This document shows, piece by piece, positions 15,378-24,516 of a stretch of DNA of 64,000 nt. The DNA comes from Pseudoduganella umbonata. GTDB taxonomy: Bacteria > Pseudomonadota > Gammaproteobacteria > Burkholderiales > Burkholderiaceae_D. The stretch spans positions 186,001 to 250,000 of the forward strand of contig NZ_JACHXS010000010.1 of NCBI RefSeq assembly GCF_014192225.1, read 5' to 3'. The notes under the pieces were generated by a model. That model had not been told where the DNA came from. It saw nothing but the letters and a program-made list of their open reading frames with translations, and ran no database searches. Each line of letters starts with the position of its first letter. The first letter of the stretch is position 1. Position numbers and translations under genes: made by a program.

Positions 15378-17756
15378 ATGAAAAACATTTACACGCACAT
15401 CCCCGGCTACCCCCGCATCGGCGCCCGCCGCGAATTGAAAACGGCACTGGAACGCCACTGGCGCGGCGAACTGACGTCTGCGGAGCTGGAAGATGCCGGC
15501 CGCGTCCTGCGCGCGCGCCAATGGGCCCGGCAGCGCGACGCTGGCCTGGACTTCGTTACCGTGGGCGACTTCGCTTTCTACGACCACGTGGCCAACCACA
15601 TCCAGCTGTTCGGCTGCGAACCGGCACGCTTCGGGTTCCAGGACGAAGCGGCCCTGGTCCGCTACTTCACGCTGGCGCGCGGCCGTGCCGGCGCAGGGCG
15701 CGACAATGACGGCGGCTGCTGCGGCCACGAGGGCCATCCTGGCCATGACAGCGGCAGTCCGGCGCTGGAAATGACCAAGTGGTTCGACACGAACTACCAC
15801 TACCTGGTGCCCGAACTCGACGCCGGAACGCAGTTCGAACTCGCTTCCTCGCGCCTGTTCGACGAAGTGGCCGAAGCGCTGGCACTGGGCCACGCCGTCA
15901 AGGCCACGCTGATCGGACCGCTTACCTTCCTGTGGCTGGCCAAGGCCACCGACGGCACGCCGCGCCCGGACCTGCTGGACCGCCTGCTGCCGCGCCTGCT
16001 GCCAGTCTATGGCCAGGTGCTGGCGCGGTTGAAGGAACAGGGCGTGGCCTGGGTACAGATCGAGGAACCGATCCTCGGGCTGGACCTGCCGCAGGAATGG
16101 CGCAGCGCCTTCGACACCGCTTACTGGCAGCTGAACCAGGCCGGCGCGCCGCTGCTGCTGGCCACCTACTTTTCGCCGCTGGAAGAAAACCTGTCGCTGG
16201 CCTGCCGCCTGCCCGTGGCCGGGCTGCACGTGGATGGCGTACGCGCCGCGCACGAACTGGTCAGCGTGGCCGACTGGCTGCCGGTGCACAAGGTGCTGTC
16301 GGTCGGCATCGTCGATGGCCGCAATATCTGGCGCACCGACCTCGACGCGGCGCTGGCCACGCTGGCGCCGGTGCTGGAAAAACGCAATGGCCAGCTGTGG
16401 CTGTCCACCTCGTGCTCGTTGCTGCATGTGCCGTACACGCTGCAGCCGGAGACCGCGCTGGCACCGGAACTGAAGTCCTGGCTGGCCTTCGCCGATGAAA
16501 AGCTCGATGAACTGGCCGTGCTGCGGGCCGCGATCGAACGCCCCGCCGCCGCGGCGGAAGCGCTGGCGATCTCCCGCGCGGCCATCGCCGCACGCCGCGC
16601 CAGCCCGCGCGTGCACGACGCTGCGGTGCGGGCACGGCTGGCCAGGCTGCCCGCCGATGCCGCGCAGCGCAAGTCGCCGTTCGCCGAACGCCGGCTGCTG
16701 CAAGGGGTAAAGCTGGACCTGCCGCCCTTCCCCACCACCACCATCGGCTCGTTTCCGCAAACGCCGGCGATCCGCTCGGCCCGTGCTGCCTGCAAGCGCG
16801 GCGCACTGGATGGCGCCGCGTACGAAGCGGCAATGCGCGCGGAGATCGAACACGCGATCCGCCGACAGGAAGCGCTGGGGCTGGACGTGCTGGTGCACGG
16901 TGAAGCCGAGCGCAACGACATGGTCGAATACTTCGGCGAGCAACTGGCCGGCTTCGCGTTCACGCAGAACGGCTGGGTGCAGTCGTACGGCTCGCGCTGC
17001 GTGAAACCGCCGGTGATCTGGGGCGACGTGTCACGGCCCGCGCCGATCACCGTCGAATGGGCGCGCTATGCGCAAAGCCTGACGGCGTTGCCGGTGAAGG
17101 GCATGGTGACCGGGCCGGTGACGATCCTGCAATGGTCGTTCGTGCGCGATGACCAGCCGCGCGCCGACACGGCCGACCAGATCGCGCTGGCGATGCGCGA
17201 CGAGGTGGACGACCTGCAGCAAGCCGGCATCGCGATCGTGCAGATCGACGAACCGGCGCTGCGCGAGGGCCTGCCGCTGCGCCAGGGCCCGCGCGCCGGC
17301 TACCTGGACCGGGCGGTGCGCGCCTTCCGCCTGGCGGCCGCGGTGGCGCGGGACGATACGCAGATCCACACGCACATGTGCTACGCCGAGTTCAACGATA
17401 TCCTGCCGCAGATCGCCGCGCTCGATGCGGACGTGATCACGATCGAAACGTCCCGTTCGGCGATGGCGCTGCTCGATGCCTTCGGCAACTTCCGCTACCC
17501 GAACGACATCGGCCCGGGCGTCTACGACATCCACTCGCCGCGCGTCCCGGACCGCGGGGAAATGCTGGCGCTGCTGCGCCGTGCCCGCTCGGTCATCCCG
17601 CCCGGACAGCTGTGGGTCAACCCCGACTGCGGCCTGAAGACCCGCGGCTGGCCGGAGACCGAGGCGGCGTTGCGGAACATGGTCGAGGCGGCGCGGCAGA
17701 TGCGCGCCGAACTGGCGGCCGAAGCACACGGCCGCGACAACGCTGAAGCCGCATGA
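15378..17756 (+). CDS. metE: Cobalamin-independent methionine synthase
   Basis: Transfers a methyl group from 5-methyltetrahydropteroyl-triglutamate to homocysteine. 792 residues against about 753 in E. coli. The zinc ligands are His666, Cys668 (THMCYAE) and Cys751 (NPDCGLK), each 25 positions later than in E. coli (His641, Cys643, Cys726); Glu in ITIETSRS supplies the fourth. The 25-residue offset comes from an insertion near residue 110-135 that carries CysCysGlyHis and two further His. The start ATG 15378 opens MKNIYTHIPGYPRIG. Divergent from metR. Confidence 0.96.
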   Translation: MKNIYTHIPGYPRIGARRELKTALERHWRGELTSAELEDAGRVLRARQWARQRDAGLDFVTVGDFAFYDHVANHIQLFGCEPARFGFQDEAALVRYFTLARGRAGAGRDNDGGCCGHEGHPGHDSGSPALEMTKWFDTNYHYLVPELDAGTQFELASSRLFDEVAEALALGHAVKATLIGPLTFLWLAKATDGTPRPDLLDRLLPRLLPVYGQVLARLKEQGVAWVQIEEPILGLDLPQEWRSAFDTAYWQLNQAGAPLLLATYFSPLEENLSLACRLPVAGLHVDGVRAAHELVSVADWLPVHKVLSVGIVDGRNIWRTDLDAALATLAPVLEKRNGQLWLSTSCSLLHVPYTLQPETALAPELKSWLAFADEKLDELAVLRAAIERPAAAAEALAISRAAIAARRASPRVHDAAVRARLARLPADAAQRKSPFAERRLLQGVKLDLPPFPTTTIGSFPQTPAIRSARAACKRGALDGAAYEAAMRAEIEHAIRRQEALGLDVLVHGEAERNDMVEYFGEQLAGFAFTQNGWVQSYGSRCVKPPVIWGDVSRPAPITVEWARYAQSLTALPVKGMVTGPVTILQWSFVRDDQPRADTADQIALAMRDEVDDLQQAGIAIVQIDEPALREGLPLRQGPRAGYLDRAVRAFRLAAAVARDDTQIHTHMCYAEFNDILPQIAALDADVITIETSRSAMALLDAFGNFRYPNDIGPGVYDIHSPRVPDRGEMLALLRRARSVIPPGQLWVNPDCGLKTRGWPETEAALRNMVEAARQMRAELAAEAHGRDNAEAA

Positions 17757-17862
17757 ATGCAGGGCCGGCAGGCTGTTCCATACGTGAAAATGCCTCACCG
17801 ATAATTGTTTTTTGACAGTAAAATGCTCGGGCCCGGGCCAGCCCGAACTTTTTACTGTCGTC

Positions 17863-18624
17863 ATGTCCAAAAGCCCGTTTCAAAAGCCCATCGAAATCAA
17901 GATTTCCACCGTTGTCGCCGTTTCCGCGATCCTGCACACGTCCGACCGCATTGCCCTCGATGCCGCCCTGCGCGGCATGACGGGCGGTGTCGAAGATTTT
18001 TTTGAAGGCGACCTGGCCGTCATCGACGTCGGCGACCTGGCGCCGGGGTCCGAACGCATCGACTGGCCCGGCACGATCGCGCTGCTGAAGAAATACCGGC
18101 TGAACCCGGTTGCCGTGCGCAATGCCCGGCCCGACATGGTGGCGGAAATCCAGGCCCTCGGCCTGTCGATCGATACCGGCAAGCGCGACGATGCGGGCAC
18201 CGCCGCCGCCCCTTCAGCCTCGGCGCCGGCGCCCGCGCCAGTCCCTGCTCCCCCTCCCGCCGCCGTGCCCGTACCCGCCACGCCGGCCAACACGGGCACG
18301 ATCATCATCGATACCCCGGTGCGTGCCGGCCAGCGCATCTATGCGCGTGGCGGCGACCTGATCGTGATGGCCGTGGTCAACAACGGCGCCGAGGTCATCG
18401 CCGACGGCAGCATCCATGTTTACAACACCCTGAACGGCCGTGCACTGGCCGGCGCCTCCGGCGACGCCAGCGCGCGCATCTTCGCTCTGTCGATGTCGCC
18501 AGAACTGGTGTCGATCGCGGGTGTTTACCGTACGTTCGAGGATGGTTTCCCTGCCGAGCAGGCAAAGCAACCCGCACAAATCAGGCTCAGCGGCGACAAA
18601 CTGGATATACAATCTGTCAATTAA
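17863..18624 (+). CDS. minC: Septum site-determining protein MinC
   Basis: Inhibitor of FtsZ ring assembly, recruited to the membrane by MinD. 253 residues: N-terminal MinC_N domain (about 8-105) that acts on FtsZ, a Pro/Ala linker of about 30 residues (118-145), and the C-terminal beta-helix (146-253) that binds MinD, with the usual RAGQRIYARGGDLIV. The start is ATG 17863; the upstream in-frame extension does not match the family. First gene of minCDE, 63 bp before minD. Confidence 0.95.
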   Translation: MSKSPFQKPIEIKISTVVAVSAILHTSDRIALDAALRGMTGGVEDFFEGDLAVIDVGDLAPGSERIDWPGTIALLKKYRLNPVAVRNARPDMVAEIQALGLSIDTGKRDDAGTAAAPSASAPAPAPVPAPPPAAVPVPATPANTGTIIIDTPVRAGQRIYARGGDLIVMAVVNNGAEVIADGSIHVYNTLNGRALAGASGDASARIFALSMSPELVSIAGVYRTFEDGFPAEQAKQPAQIRLSGDKLDIQSVN

Positions 18625-18687
18625 GGCAATTAAACAGGCAATGCGCCCGCGCCCCGCGCCTGAGCTTTCACACTAAAAGGATTATTC

Positions 18688-19503
18688 GTGGCAAGAATTA
18701 TTGTTGTAACGTCCGGCAAGGGCGGTGTCGGCAAGACGACTTCCAGCGCCAGCTTTTCCACCGGTCTCGCGATGCGCGGCCACAAGACCGCCGTCATCGA
18801 TTTCGACGTGGGCCTGCGCAACCTCGACCTGATCATGGGTTGCGAGCGCCGCGTCGTGTACGACCTGATCAATGTGATCAACAAGGAAGCCTCGCTGCCG
18901 CAGGCACTGATCAAGGACAAGCACTGCGACAACCTGTTCATCCTGCCCGCTTCGCAGACGCGCGACAAGGATGCGCTGTCCGAAGACGGCGTCGAGCGCG
19001 TGCTGGCCGAACTGATCGACATGGGCTTCGAATACATCATCTGCGATTCGCCGGCCGGCATCGAGCACGGCGCGCTGATGGCGCTGACGTTTGCCGACGA
19101 AGCCATCGTGGTGACGAACCCGGAAGTATCGTCGGTGCGCGATTCCGACCGCATCCTCGGCATCCTGCAAGCCAAGTCGCGCCGCGCGCAGTCCGGCGGC
19201 GAACCGGTCAAGGAACACCTGCTGATCACCCGCTACTCGCCGAAACGCGTGGAAGCCGGTGAAATGCTGAGCCATACCGACGTGCAGGAAATCCTGCGCA
19301 TTCCGCTGATCGGCATCATTCCGGAATCGGAACAGGTGCTGCATGCGTCGAACCAGGGCAATCCTGCGATCCACTTCAAGGGCACGGATGTGGCTGAAGC
19401 CTACGAAGACGTCATTGCCCGCTTCCTGGGTGAAACCCGGCCTCTGCGCTTCATCGACTACGAAAAGCCGGGACTGTTCAAGCGTATCTTTGGAGGAAAG
19501 TAA
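18688..19503 (+). CDS. minD: Septum site-determining ATPase MinD
   Basis: ParA-family membrane ATPase that oscillates pole to pole and carries MinC. 271 residues. The deviant Walker A GKGGVGKTT is at 10-18, DFDVGLRNLD follows, and the C-terminal amphipathic membrane-targeting helix (GLFKRIFGGK) is intact. GTG start at 18688 with AAAAGG 8 bases before; no ATG fits. MinE begins on the base after its stop codon. Confidence 0.97.
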   Translation: MARIIVVTSGKGGVGKTTSSASFSTGLAMRGHKTAVIDFDVGLRNLDLIMGCERRVVYDLINVINKEASLPQALIKDKHCDNLFILPASQTRDKDALSEDGVERVLAELIDMGFEYIICDSPAGIEHGALMALTFADEAIVVTNPEVSSVRDSDRILGILQAKSRRAQSGGEPVKEHLLITRYSPKRVEAGEMLSHTDVQEILRIPLIGIIPESEQVLHASNQGNPAIHFKGTDVAEAYEDVIARFLGETRPLRFIDYEKPGLFKRIFGGK

Positions 19504-19755
19504 ATGGCACTGCTATCTTTCCTGTTCCCCAGCAAGCCGAAAACGGCCAATGCGGCGAAAGAGCGGCTGCAGATCATCATCGCGCGCGAACGCAATGGCC
19601 GCAGCGGTCCGGACTTCCTGCCGGCGCTGCACAAGGAACTGATCGAGGTGATTTCGAAGTACACGAAGGTGAACGCCGACGACATCAAGATCTCGCTGGA
19701 CCGCCAGGGCAACCTGGAAGTCCTGGACGTGAACGTCGTCCTGCCGGACGCGTAA
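19504..19755 (+). CDS. minE: Cell division topological specificity factor MinE
   Basis: 83-residue partner that stimulates MinD ATPase and drives the Min oscillation. It has the N-terminal membrane/MinD-binding helix (ALLSFLFPSKPKTA, then AKERLQIIIARER) and the C-terminal dimer domain. The ATG follows the minD stop directly, with GGAGG inside the end of minD as ribosome binding site. Confidence 0.96.
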   Translation: MALLSFLFPSKPKTANAAKERLQIIIARERNGRSGPDFLPALHKELIEVISKYTKVNADDIKISLDRQGNLEVLDVNVVLPDA

Positions 19756-19894
19756 GCTGCTCCCCGGCGCATCCGGGCCGGCCGCCGCGCCGCCCCGGAC
19801 GTCCCGGTGCCACCCGATCGCGCAAGGCGATTTGCCGGCGATGTTGCCTCGTCAATCGCGCAGGCCTTGCCAGGATCGTTCCCAGGCTTCCCAG

Positions 19895-19924
19895 GCCTGC
19901 CGCCGGTCCCCCCCGGCGGCAGGC
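19895..19924. other. Perfect 12-bp GC-rich hairpin downstream of minE
   Basis: GCCTGCCGCCGG and CCGGCGGCAGGC separated by a 6-nt loop. It lies in the 204-bp gap between the convergent minE and the next gene. No T-run follows on either strand, so a simple intrinsic terminator is unlikely; it could act with Rho or as an RNA 3'-end stabiliser. Confidence 0.6.
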
Positions 19925-19959
19925 CACGGTGCCGCGCCATAGTCGCTTCGTGCCGGCAC

Positions 19960-20451
19960 TCACCTGCCTTTCGCCGCCCACAACTCTTCCACCACCTTCA
20001 CGCACGCGTCCACGTGCTGGTAGCCGATCTGGCGAAACGCGAAAAAACCGATCGCCGCCGATGCCACCTGCCCGGCCAGCGGCACGATTTTCGACGCCTG
20101 CCTGGCCACCAGCTTCTTGCCGCTCTTCGCCAGCAGCTTAAACACCAGGTCGCGTGTAATCAGCTTGCCGACCAGCATGCCGCCCACGCTGACCGCCGCC
20201 TCATACGCGATCAGCCGGTACTTCGGCTGCAGCCGTTCGATCTGCGCCGGTGTCAGGCCGAATGCCGTATTGACTTCCTCGATCAGCTGCGTGAACAACT
20301 TCATGTCCGACACGATATCGATGCCTGGAATCGGCACTGCGGATACGCCGGCCGCCAGCGCGGCGCGGCGCCGCACGAGCCGCCGGCAACGTTCCCGCAC
20401 CTCGGCAATATTATCTGAAGAATAAGGCAACAATTCCCAGCCGTTGTCCAC
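19960..20451 (-). CDS. Conserved hypothetical protein with DUF697/EcsC-like features
   Basis: 163-residue protein of unknown function. A motif VPIPGIDIVSD near residue 40 and two later hydrophobic stretches (VSVGGMLVGKLI and IVPLAGQVASAAIGFFAF) resemble DUF697/EcsC-type membrane-associated proteins, which is only a suggestion. I start it at GTG 20451 because TTAGGAG lies 8 bases before; the TTG ten codons upstream has no ribosome binding site. It converges on minE and diverges from the response regulator gene. Confidence 0.6.
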   Translation of the reverse strand: MDNGWELLPYSSDNIAEVRERCRRLVRRRAALAAGVSAVPIPGIDIVSDMKLFTQLIEEVNTAFGLTPAQIERLQPKYRLIAYEAAVSVGGMLVGKLITRDLVFKLLAKSGKKLVARQASKIVPLAGQVASAAIGFFAFRQIGYQHVDACVKVVEELWAAKGR

Positions 20452-20651
20452 GAATCTGTCTCCTAAAAAGTTGCCAAACAAAAAAGATCATTGAAAATGC
20501 CGTTTAAGCAGTGTACCGTGTAGCGACCGTGCAAACCGCACAAGTATAATGTCCACAAAGCAAGATTTGGTCAAATTAGTAACTGTTCGGCAAATCCTGT
20601 TATATTCGCAAGTGACCAAGCCTTACTGCCGTGCTTTAACCCACAGATAAG

Positions 20652-21341
20652 ATGAGAATCGTAGTCCTTGATAATGACCGAAGCCAGACCGACCTGATTT
20701 CCCAGGTGCTGACTTCCGCCGGCCACGTTTGCCATGCCTTTCAAACAGGCAAGGAACTGCTCGGCCAGCTGCGCAGGGATAGTTACGACATGCTTATTTT
20801 CGACTGGCAGGTAACCGATATGGGGGGCACGGAGCTGATGCGCAAGGCGCGGGAAAAACTCCACGAGGATGCGCCGGTGATGTTCCTGACCACCAGTTCC
20901 GGCGAGGACGACATCGTCTCGGGCCTCGATGCCGGCGCCGACGACTACATGATCAAGCCATTGCGCCGCAGTGAAATGGTGGCCCGTGTCCAGGCGCTGT
21001 TGCGCCGTGCTTTCCCGGCGCAGAACGGTGCCGAACAACTGACTTTCGGGCAATATGTATTTGAAACCCGTCCGGGCCGGCTGTTAATGAATGGGCAGGT
21101 GCTGGATGTCACGCACAAGGAGTTTTACCTGGCCCTGCTGTTTTTCCGCAACATTGGTCGTCCGCTGTCGCGCGCCTATATACATGAGGCCGTGTGGATT
21201 CGCGAAACCGATGTTCCGTCCCGCACGATGGATACCCACGTGTCGCGCGTACGCAATAAACTGCAGTTGAAACCGGAGAATGGTTTCCGTCTCGTGCCTG
21301 TTTACAGCTACGGTTATCGTCTGGAAAAACTCGGCAATTAA
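20652..21341 (+). CDS. OmpR-family response regulator without adjacent kinase
   Basis: 229 residues: receiver domain (1-118) with the phospho-acceptor Asp51 (LIFDWQV), acidic residues Asp7/Asp9 and the switch Lys in IKPLRR, then a winged-helix DNA-binding domain (about 130-226). No histidine kinase lies on either side, so the partner must be encoded elsewhere. The start ATG 20652 follows a purine stretch (AGATAAG). The gene stands alone between a divergent hypothetical and hemA. Target genes unknown. Confidence 0.88.
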   Translation: MRIVVLDNDRSQTDLISQVLTSAGHVCHAFQTGKELLGQLRRDSYDMLIFDWQVTDMGGTELMRKAREKLHEDAPVMFLTTSSGEDDIVSGLDAGADDYMIKPLRRSEMVARVQALLRRAFPAQNGAEQLTFGQYVFETRPGRLLMNGQVLDVTHKEFYLALLFFRNIGRPLSRAYIHEAVWIRETDVPSRTMDTHVSRVRNKLQLKPENGFRLVPVYSYGYRLEKLGN

Positions 21342-21431
21342 GCATTAAAAAATGGCAACAGGTACCGGCTGGGACGATTTGTCTCATCCCGGCCCCGTGG
21401 CCCCTGCGCAGCCAATTGCCGTACATCAGGC

Positions 21432-21437
21432 TATAAT
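21432..21437 (+). promoter_or_regulatory. Candidate -10 box (perfect TATAAT) for the hemA operon
   Basis: A perfect TATAAT lies 30 bases before the MQLLAVG start of hemA. It would put the transcript start near 21444, downstream of the alternative ATG at 21440, which favours the inner start. The -35 region is poor. Confidence 0.4.
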
Positions 21438-21466
21438 CAATGCCTACGTCGTTGATTTTTCTGGAA

Positions 21467-22789
21467 ATGCAACTCCTAGCCGTCGGCCTCAACCACACTA
21501 CAGCTCCGGTCGCCCTGCGCGAGCGGCTGGCGTTCGCGCCTGACCAGCTGGGGTCGGCCGTGCGCGCGGCGCGCAACTGGTTCCAGCGCCTGGACGGGCG
21601 CGATGGCGACACGACTGGCCCGCTTCCCGGATTGCGCCCTGGGCATGATGGACGATGCGAGGCAGCCATCCTGTCCACCTGCAACCGTACCGAGCTGTAT
21701 GCCGCCAGCGGTGCCGCCAACCCGCTCGACGCCGGCGCGCATTTCCTTGCCGATTTCCACCAGCTTAATTTCTCGGAACTGCGGCCACACCTGTACATGC
21801 TGCCGCAGCACGAGGCCGTGCGCCACACATTCCGCGTCGCATCGGGCCTCGATTCGATGGTGCTGGGCGAAACGCAGATCCTCGGCCAGATCAAGGATGC
21901 CATCCGCACGGCCGACGAAGCCGGCGGCCTGGGCACCTACCTGCACCAGCTGTTCCAGCGCAGCTTCTCGGTCGCGAAGGAAGTGCGCAGCACCACGGAG
22001 ATCGGCGCGCACAGCGTGTCGATGGCGGCGGCGTCCGTGCGGCTGTCGCAGCGCATCTTCGACAAGCTCTCCGAACAGAACGTGCTGTTCATCGGCGCCG
22101 GCGAAATGATCGACCTGTGCGCCACCCACTTCGCGGCGCAGAACCCGAAGTCGATCACGGTGGCCAACCGCACGCTGGAGCGTGGCGAACTGCTGGCGCA
22201 CCGCTTCAACGGCAAGGCGATCCGGCTGGCCGACCTGCAGACGCAGCTGCACCAGTACGACATCCTGATTTCATCCACCGCCTCGTCGCTGCCGCTGATC
22301 GGCCTGGGCATGGTGGAACGCGCGATCAAGGCGCGGCGCCACAAGCCCATGTTCATGGTCGACCTGGCCGTGCCGCGCGATATCGAACCGGAAGTGGGCA
22401 GGCTGAACGACGTCTTCCTGTATACCGTCGATGACCTGGGCAAGGTGGTCCAGGCCGGTATCGAAAACCGCCAGGCCGCCGTGGCGCAGGCCGAGGCGAT
22501 CATCGAAACACGCGTGCAATCGTTCATGCACTGGGTCGATGACCGCGCCGTGGTCCCCGTGATCCAGGGCTTGCAGGAAAATGGCGAGGCGATCCGCCTG
22601 GCCGAACTCGACCGTGCCCGCAAGCTGCTGGCCAAGGGCGAAGATGTCGAGGCCGTGCTCGAAGCGCTGTCGAAAGGCCTTACGGCCAAGTTCATGCATG
22701 GTCCGCAACAGGCGCTGCACCGCGCCCAGGGTGCCGAGCGCGCCCAGCTGGCCGAATTGCTGCCCCAGCTGTTCCGCGGCCGCCGTTAG
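21467..22789 (+). CDS. hemA: Glutamyl-tRNA reductase
   Basis: NADPH enzyme reducing Glu-tRNA to glutamate-1-semialdehyde, first step of tetrapyrrole synthesis by the C5 route. 440 residues, with the N-terminal opening QLLAVGLNHTTAPV, catalytic Cys72 in STCNRTE, the NADP-binding fold (IGAGEMIDL near 200) and a C-terminal dimer helix. There is a short insertion of about 15-20 residues before the catalytic Cys compared with E. coli. Start: ATG 21467; an in-frame ATG at 21440 lies between the -10 box and the likely transcript start. First gene of hemA-prfA-dsbB-prmC. Confidence 0.95.
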   Translation: MQLLAVGLNHTTAPVALRERLAFAPDQLGSAVRAARNWFQRLDGRDGDTTGPLPGLRPGHDGRCEAAILSTCNRTELYAASGAANPLDAGAHFLADFHQLNFSELRPHLYMLPQHEAVRHTFRVASGLDSMVLGETQILGQIKDAIRTADEAGGLGTYLHQLFQRSFSVAKEVRSTTEIGAHSVSMAAASVRLSQRIFDKLSEQNVLFIGAGEMIDLCATHFAAQNPKSITVANRTLERGELLAHRFNGKAIRLADLQTQLHQYDILISSTASSLPLIGLGMVERAIKARRHKPMFMVDLAVPRDIEPEVGRLNDVFLYTVDDLGKVVQAGIENRQAAVAQAEAIIETRVQSFMHWVDDRAVVPVIQGLQENGEAIRLAELDRARKLLAKGEDVEAVLEALSKGLTAKFMHGPQQALHRAQGAERAQLAELLPQLFRGRR

Positions 22790-22858
22790 CGGCCCCCGCC
22801 TTTCTATTTGCCGCCGCACCGGTCCCGGTGCGATGACTACCCATACCAGAACAAGACC

Positions 22859-23935
22859 ATGAAACCATCAATGCTGGCCAAGCTGGACCAACTCGCCAAC
22901 CGCCTCGTGGAGCTGGACGAACTGCTGATGTCCGAAGGCGCCACGGCCAACATGGACAGCTACCGCAAGATGACCCGCGAACATGCGGAACTTGGCCCCT
23001 TGGTCGCGCTGTACAAGGATTACCAGGGCGTGCTGGACGATATCGGCGAAGCACAGCAGATGCTGGGCGACCCGGATATGAAGGAGTTCGCCCAGGAAGA
23101 AATCGACGCCGGCAAGGCCCGGCTCGCCAGCCTGGAACTCGACCTGCAGAAAATGCTGCTGCCGAAGGATGCCAACGACGAGCGCAACATCTTCCTGGAA
23201 ATCCGCGCCGGCACCGGCGGTGACGAATCGGCGCTGTTCGCCGGCGACCTGCTGCGCATGTATACCCGTTTCGCCGAACGCAGCCGCTGGCAGGTGGAAA
23301 TCGTGTCGGCCTCGGAAAGCGACCTGGGCGGCTACCGCGAAGTGATCGCCCGCATCGTCGGCAACGGTGCCTACTCGAAACTGAAATTCGAATCCGGCGG
23401 CCACCGGGTGCAGCGCGTGCCCGCCACCGAAACCCAGGGCCGCATCCATACGTCCGCCTGCACGGTGGCCGTGATGCCGGAAGCGGATGAAGTGGAGGAC
23501 GTGCACATCAATCCGGCGGACTTGCGCATCGATACCTACCGCGCCTCGGGCGCCGGCGGCCAGCACATCAACAAGACCGACTCGGCCGTCCGCATCACCC
23601 ACCTGCCGAGCGGCATCGTCGTCGAATGCCAGGACGACCGCTCGCAGCACAAGAACAAGGCATCGGCCATGAAAGTGCTGGCGGCCCGTATCAAGGACGT
23701 GCAACTGCGCGAGCAGCAGTCGAAGGAAGCCGCCACCCGCAAGAGCCTGATCGGCAGCGGCGACCGCAGCGAACGCATCCGCACCTACAACTTCCCGCAG
23801 GGACGGATGACGGACCACCGCATCAACCTCACGCTGTACAAGCTCGACATGATCATGGATGGCGACCTGGCCGAACTGACGACGGCATTGTCCGCCGAGC
23901 ACCAGGCCGAACAGCTCGCCGCGCTGGGCGACTGA
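22859..23935 (+). CDS. prfA: Peptide chain release factor 1
   Basis: Recognises UAA and UAG in the ribosomal A site and triggers peptide release. 358 residues. The GGQ motif is at 233-235, within RASGAGGQHINKTDSAVRITHLPSG; the codon-recognition PAT tripeptide precedes ETQGRIHTS. The start ATG 22859 opens MKPSMLAKLDQL. It follows hemA by 69 bp. The Gln of GGQ is the substrate of PrmC, encoded two genes downstream. Confidence 0.97.
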   Translation: MKPSMLAKLDQLANRLVELDELLMSEGATANMDSYRKMTREHAELGPLVALYKDYQGVLDDIGEAQQMLGDPDMKEFAQEEIDAGKARLASLELDLQKMLLPKDANDERNIFLEIRAGTGGDESALFAGDLLRMYTRFAERSRWQVEIVSASESDLGGYREVIARIVGNGAYSKLKFESGGHRVQRVPATETQGRIHTSACTVAVMPEADEVEDVHINPADLRIDTYRASGAGGQHINKTDSAVRITHLPSGIVVECQDDRSQHKNKASAMKVLAARIKDVQLREQQSKEAATRKSLIGSGDRSERIRTYNFPQGRMTDHRINLTLYKLDMIMDGDLAELTTALSAEHQAEQLAALGD

Positions 23936-24042
23936 GCCTTCATCGGGAAGCCCTGGCCGGCGCGTGCGGGGCATGCTGGCGGAACGCCGGCGCGGCTTTG
24001 TGCGAGAATTGGCGCCTTCACATTCCAGCAACGTTACCGACA

Positions 24043-24516
24043 ATGAAATCGCCGAGTCCGCGCACCGTTCTCCTGTCCACCGCCGCCGTCTGCCTGCTGC
24101 TGGTCGCCGTCGCGCTGTACCTGCAGCACGTGAAAGACATGCTGCCCTGCCCGCTGTGCGTGATCCAGCGCTACCTGTTCCTCGCCGTGGCGATCGGCTG
24201 CCTGATCGGCGCGTTCGGCCGCAAGCCGAAGCTCGGCGCGGCCATTGGCCTGGCGGCTGCAATCGGCGGCCTCGGCGTCGCCGGCAATCATCTGTACGTG
24301 CTGGCCAATCCCGGGTTCTCGTGTGGTATCGACCCGATGACGACCGCTCTCAACAAGATCCCCACCGCCACCTACCTGCCCTGGCTGTTCGAGGCCGATG
24401 GCCTGTGCGAGAAGGCGGATAGCTTCATGGGCCTGTCGGTACCGCAGTGGTCCGCCGCGTGGTTCGCCATCCTGGCGGCGACACTGGTCTGGGTGCTGGT
24501 GCGCCGCCAGGCATGA
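24043..24516 (+). CDS. dsbB: Disulfide bond formation protein B
   Basis: Inner-membrane quinone reductase that reoxidises DsbA. 157 residues with four membrane segments. The first periplasmic pair is Cys36-Cys39 (LPCPLC), and the second is Cys94 (FSCGID) and Cys122 (GLCEKA), so all four essential cysteines are present. The start ATG 24043 gives the expected N-terminus. It overlaps the next gene by four bases (ATGA), so dsbB and prmC are translationally coupled. Its insertion between prfA and prmC is unusual for this cluster. Confidence 0.92.
   Translation: MKSPSPRTVLLSTAAVCLLLVAVALYLQHVKDMLPCPLCVIQRYLFLAVAIGCLIGAFGRKPKLGAAIGLAAAIGGLGVAGNHLYVLANPGFSCGIDPMTTALNKIPTATYLPWLFEADGLCEKADSFMGLSVPQWSAAWFAILAATLVWVLVRRQA

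Noticed and set aside
21371..21398. Terminator after the orphan response regulator
   Set aside because: A GGCTGGGA/TCCCGGCC pairing exists but with a large loop and no T-run.
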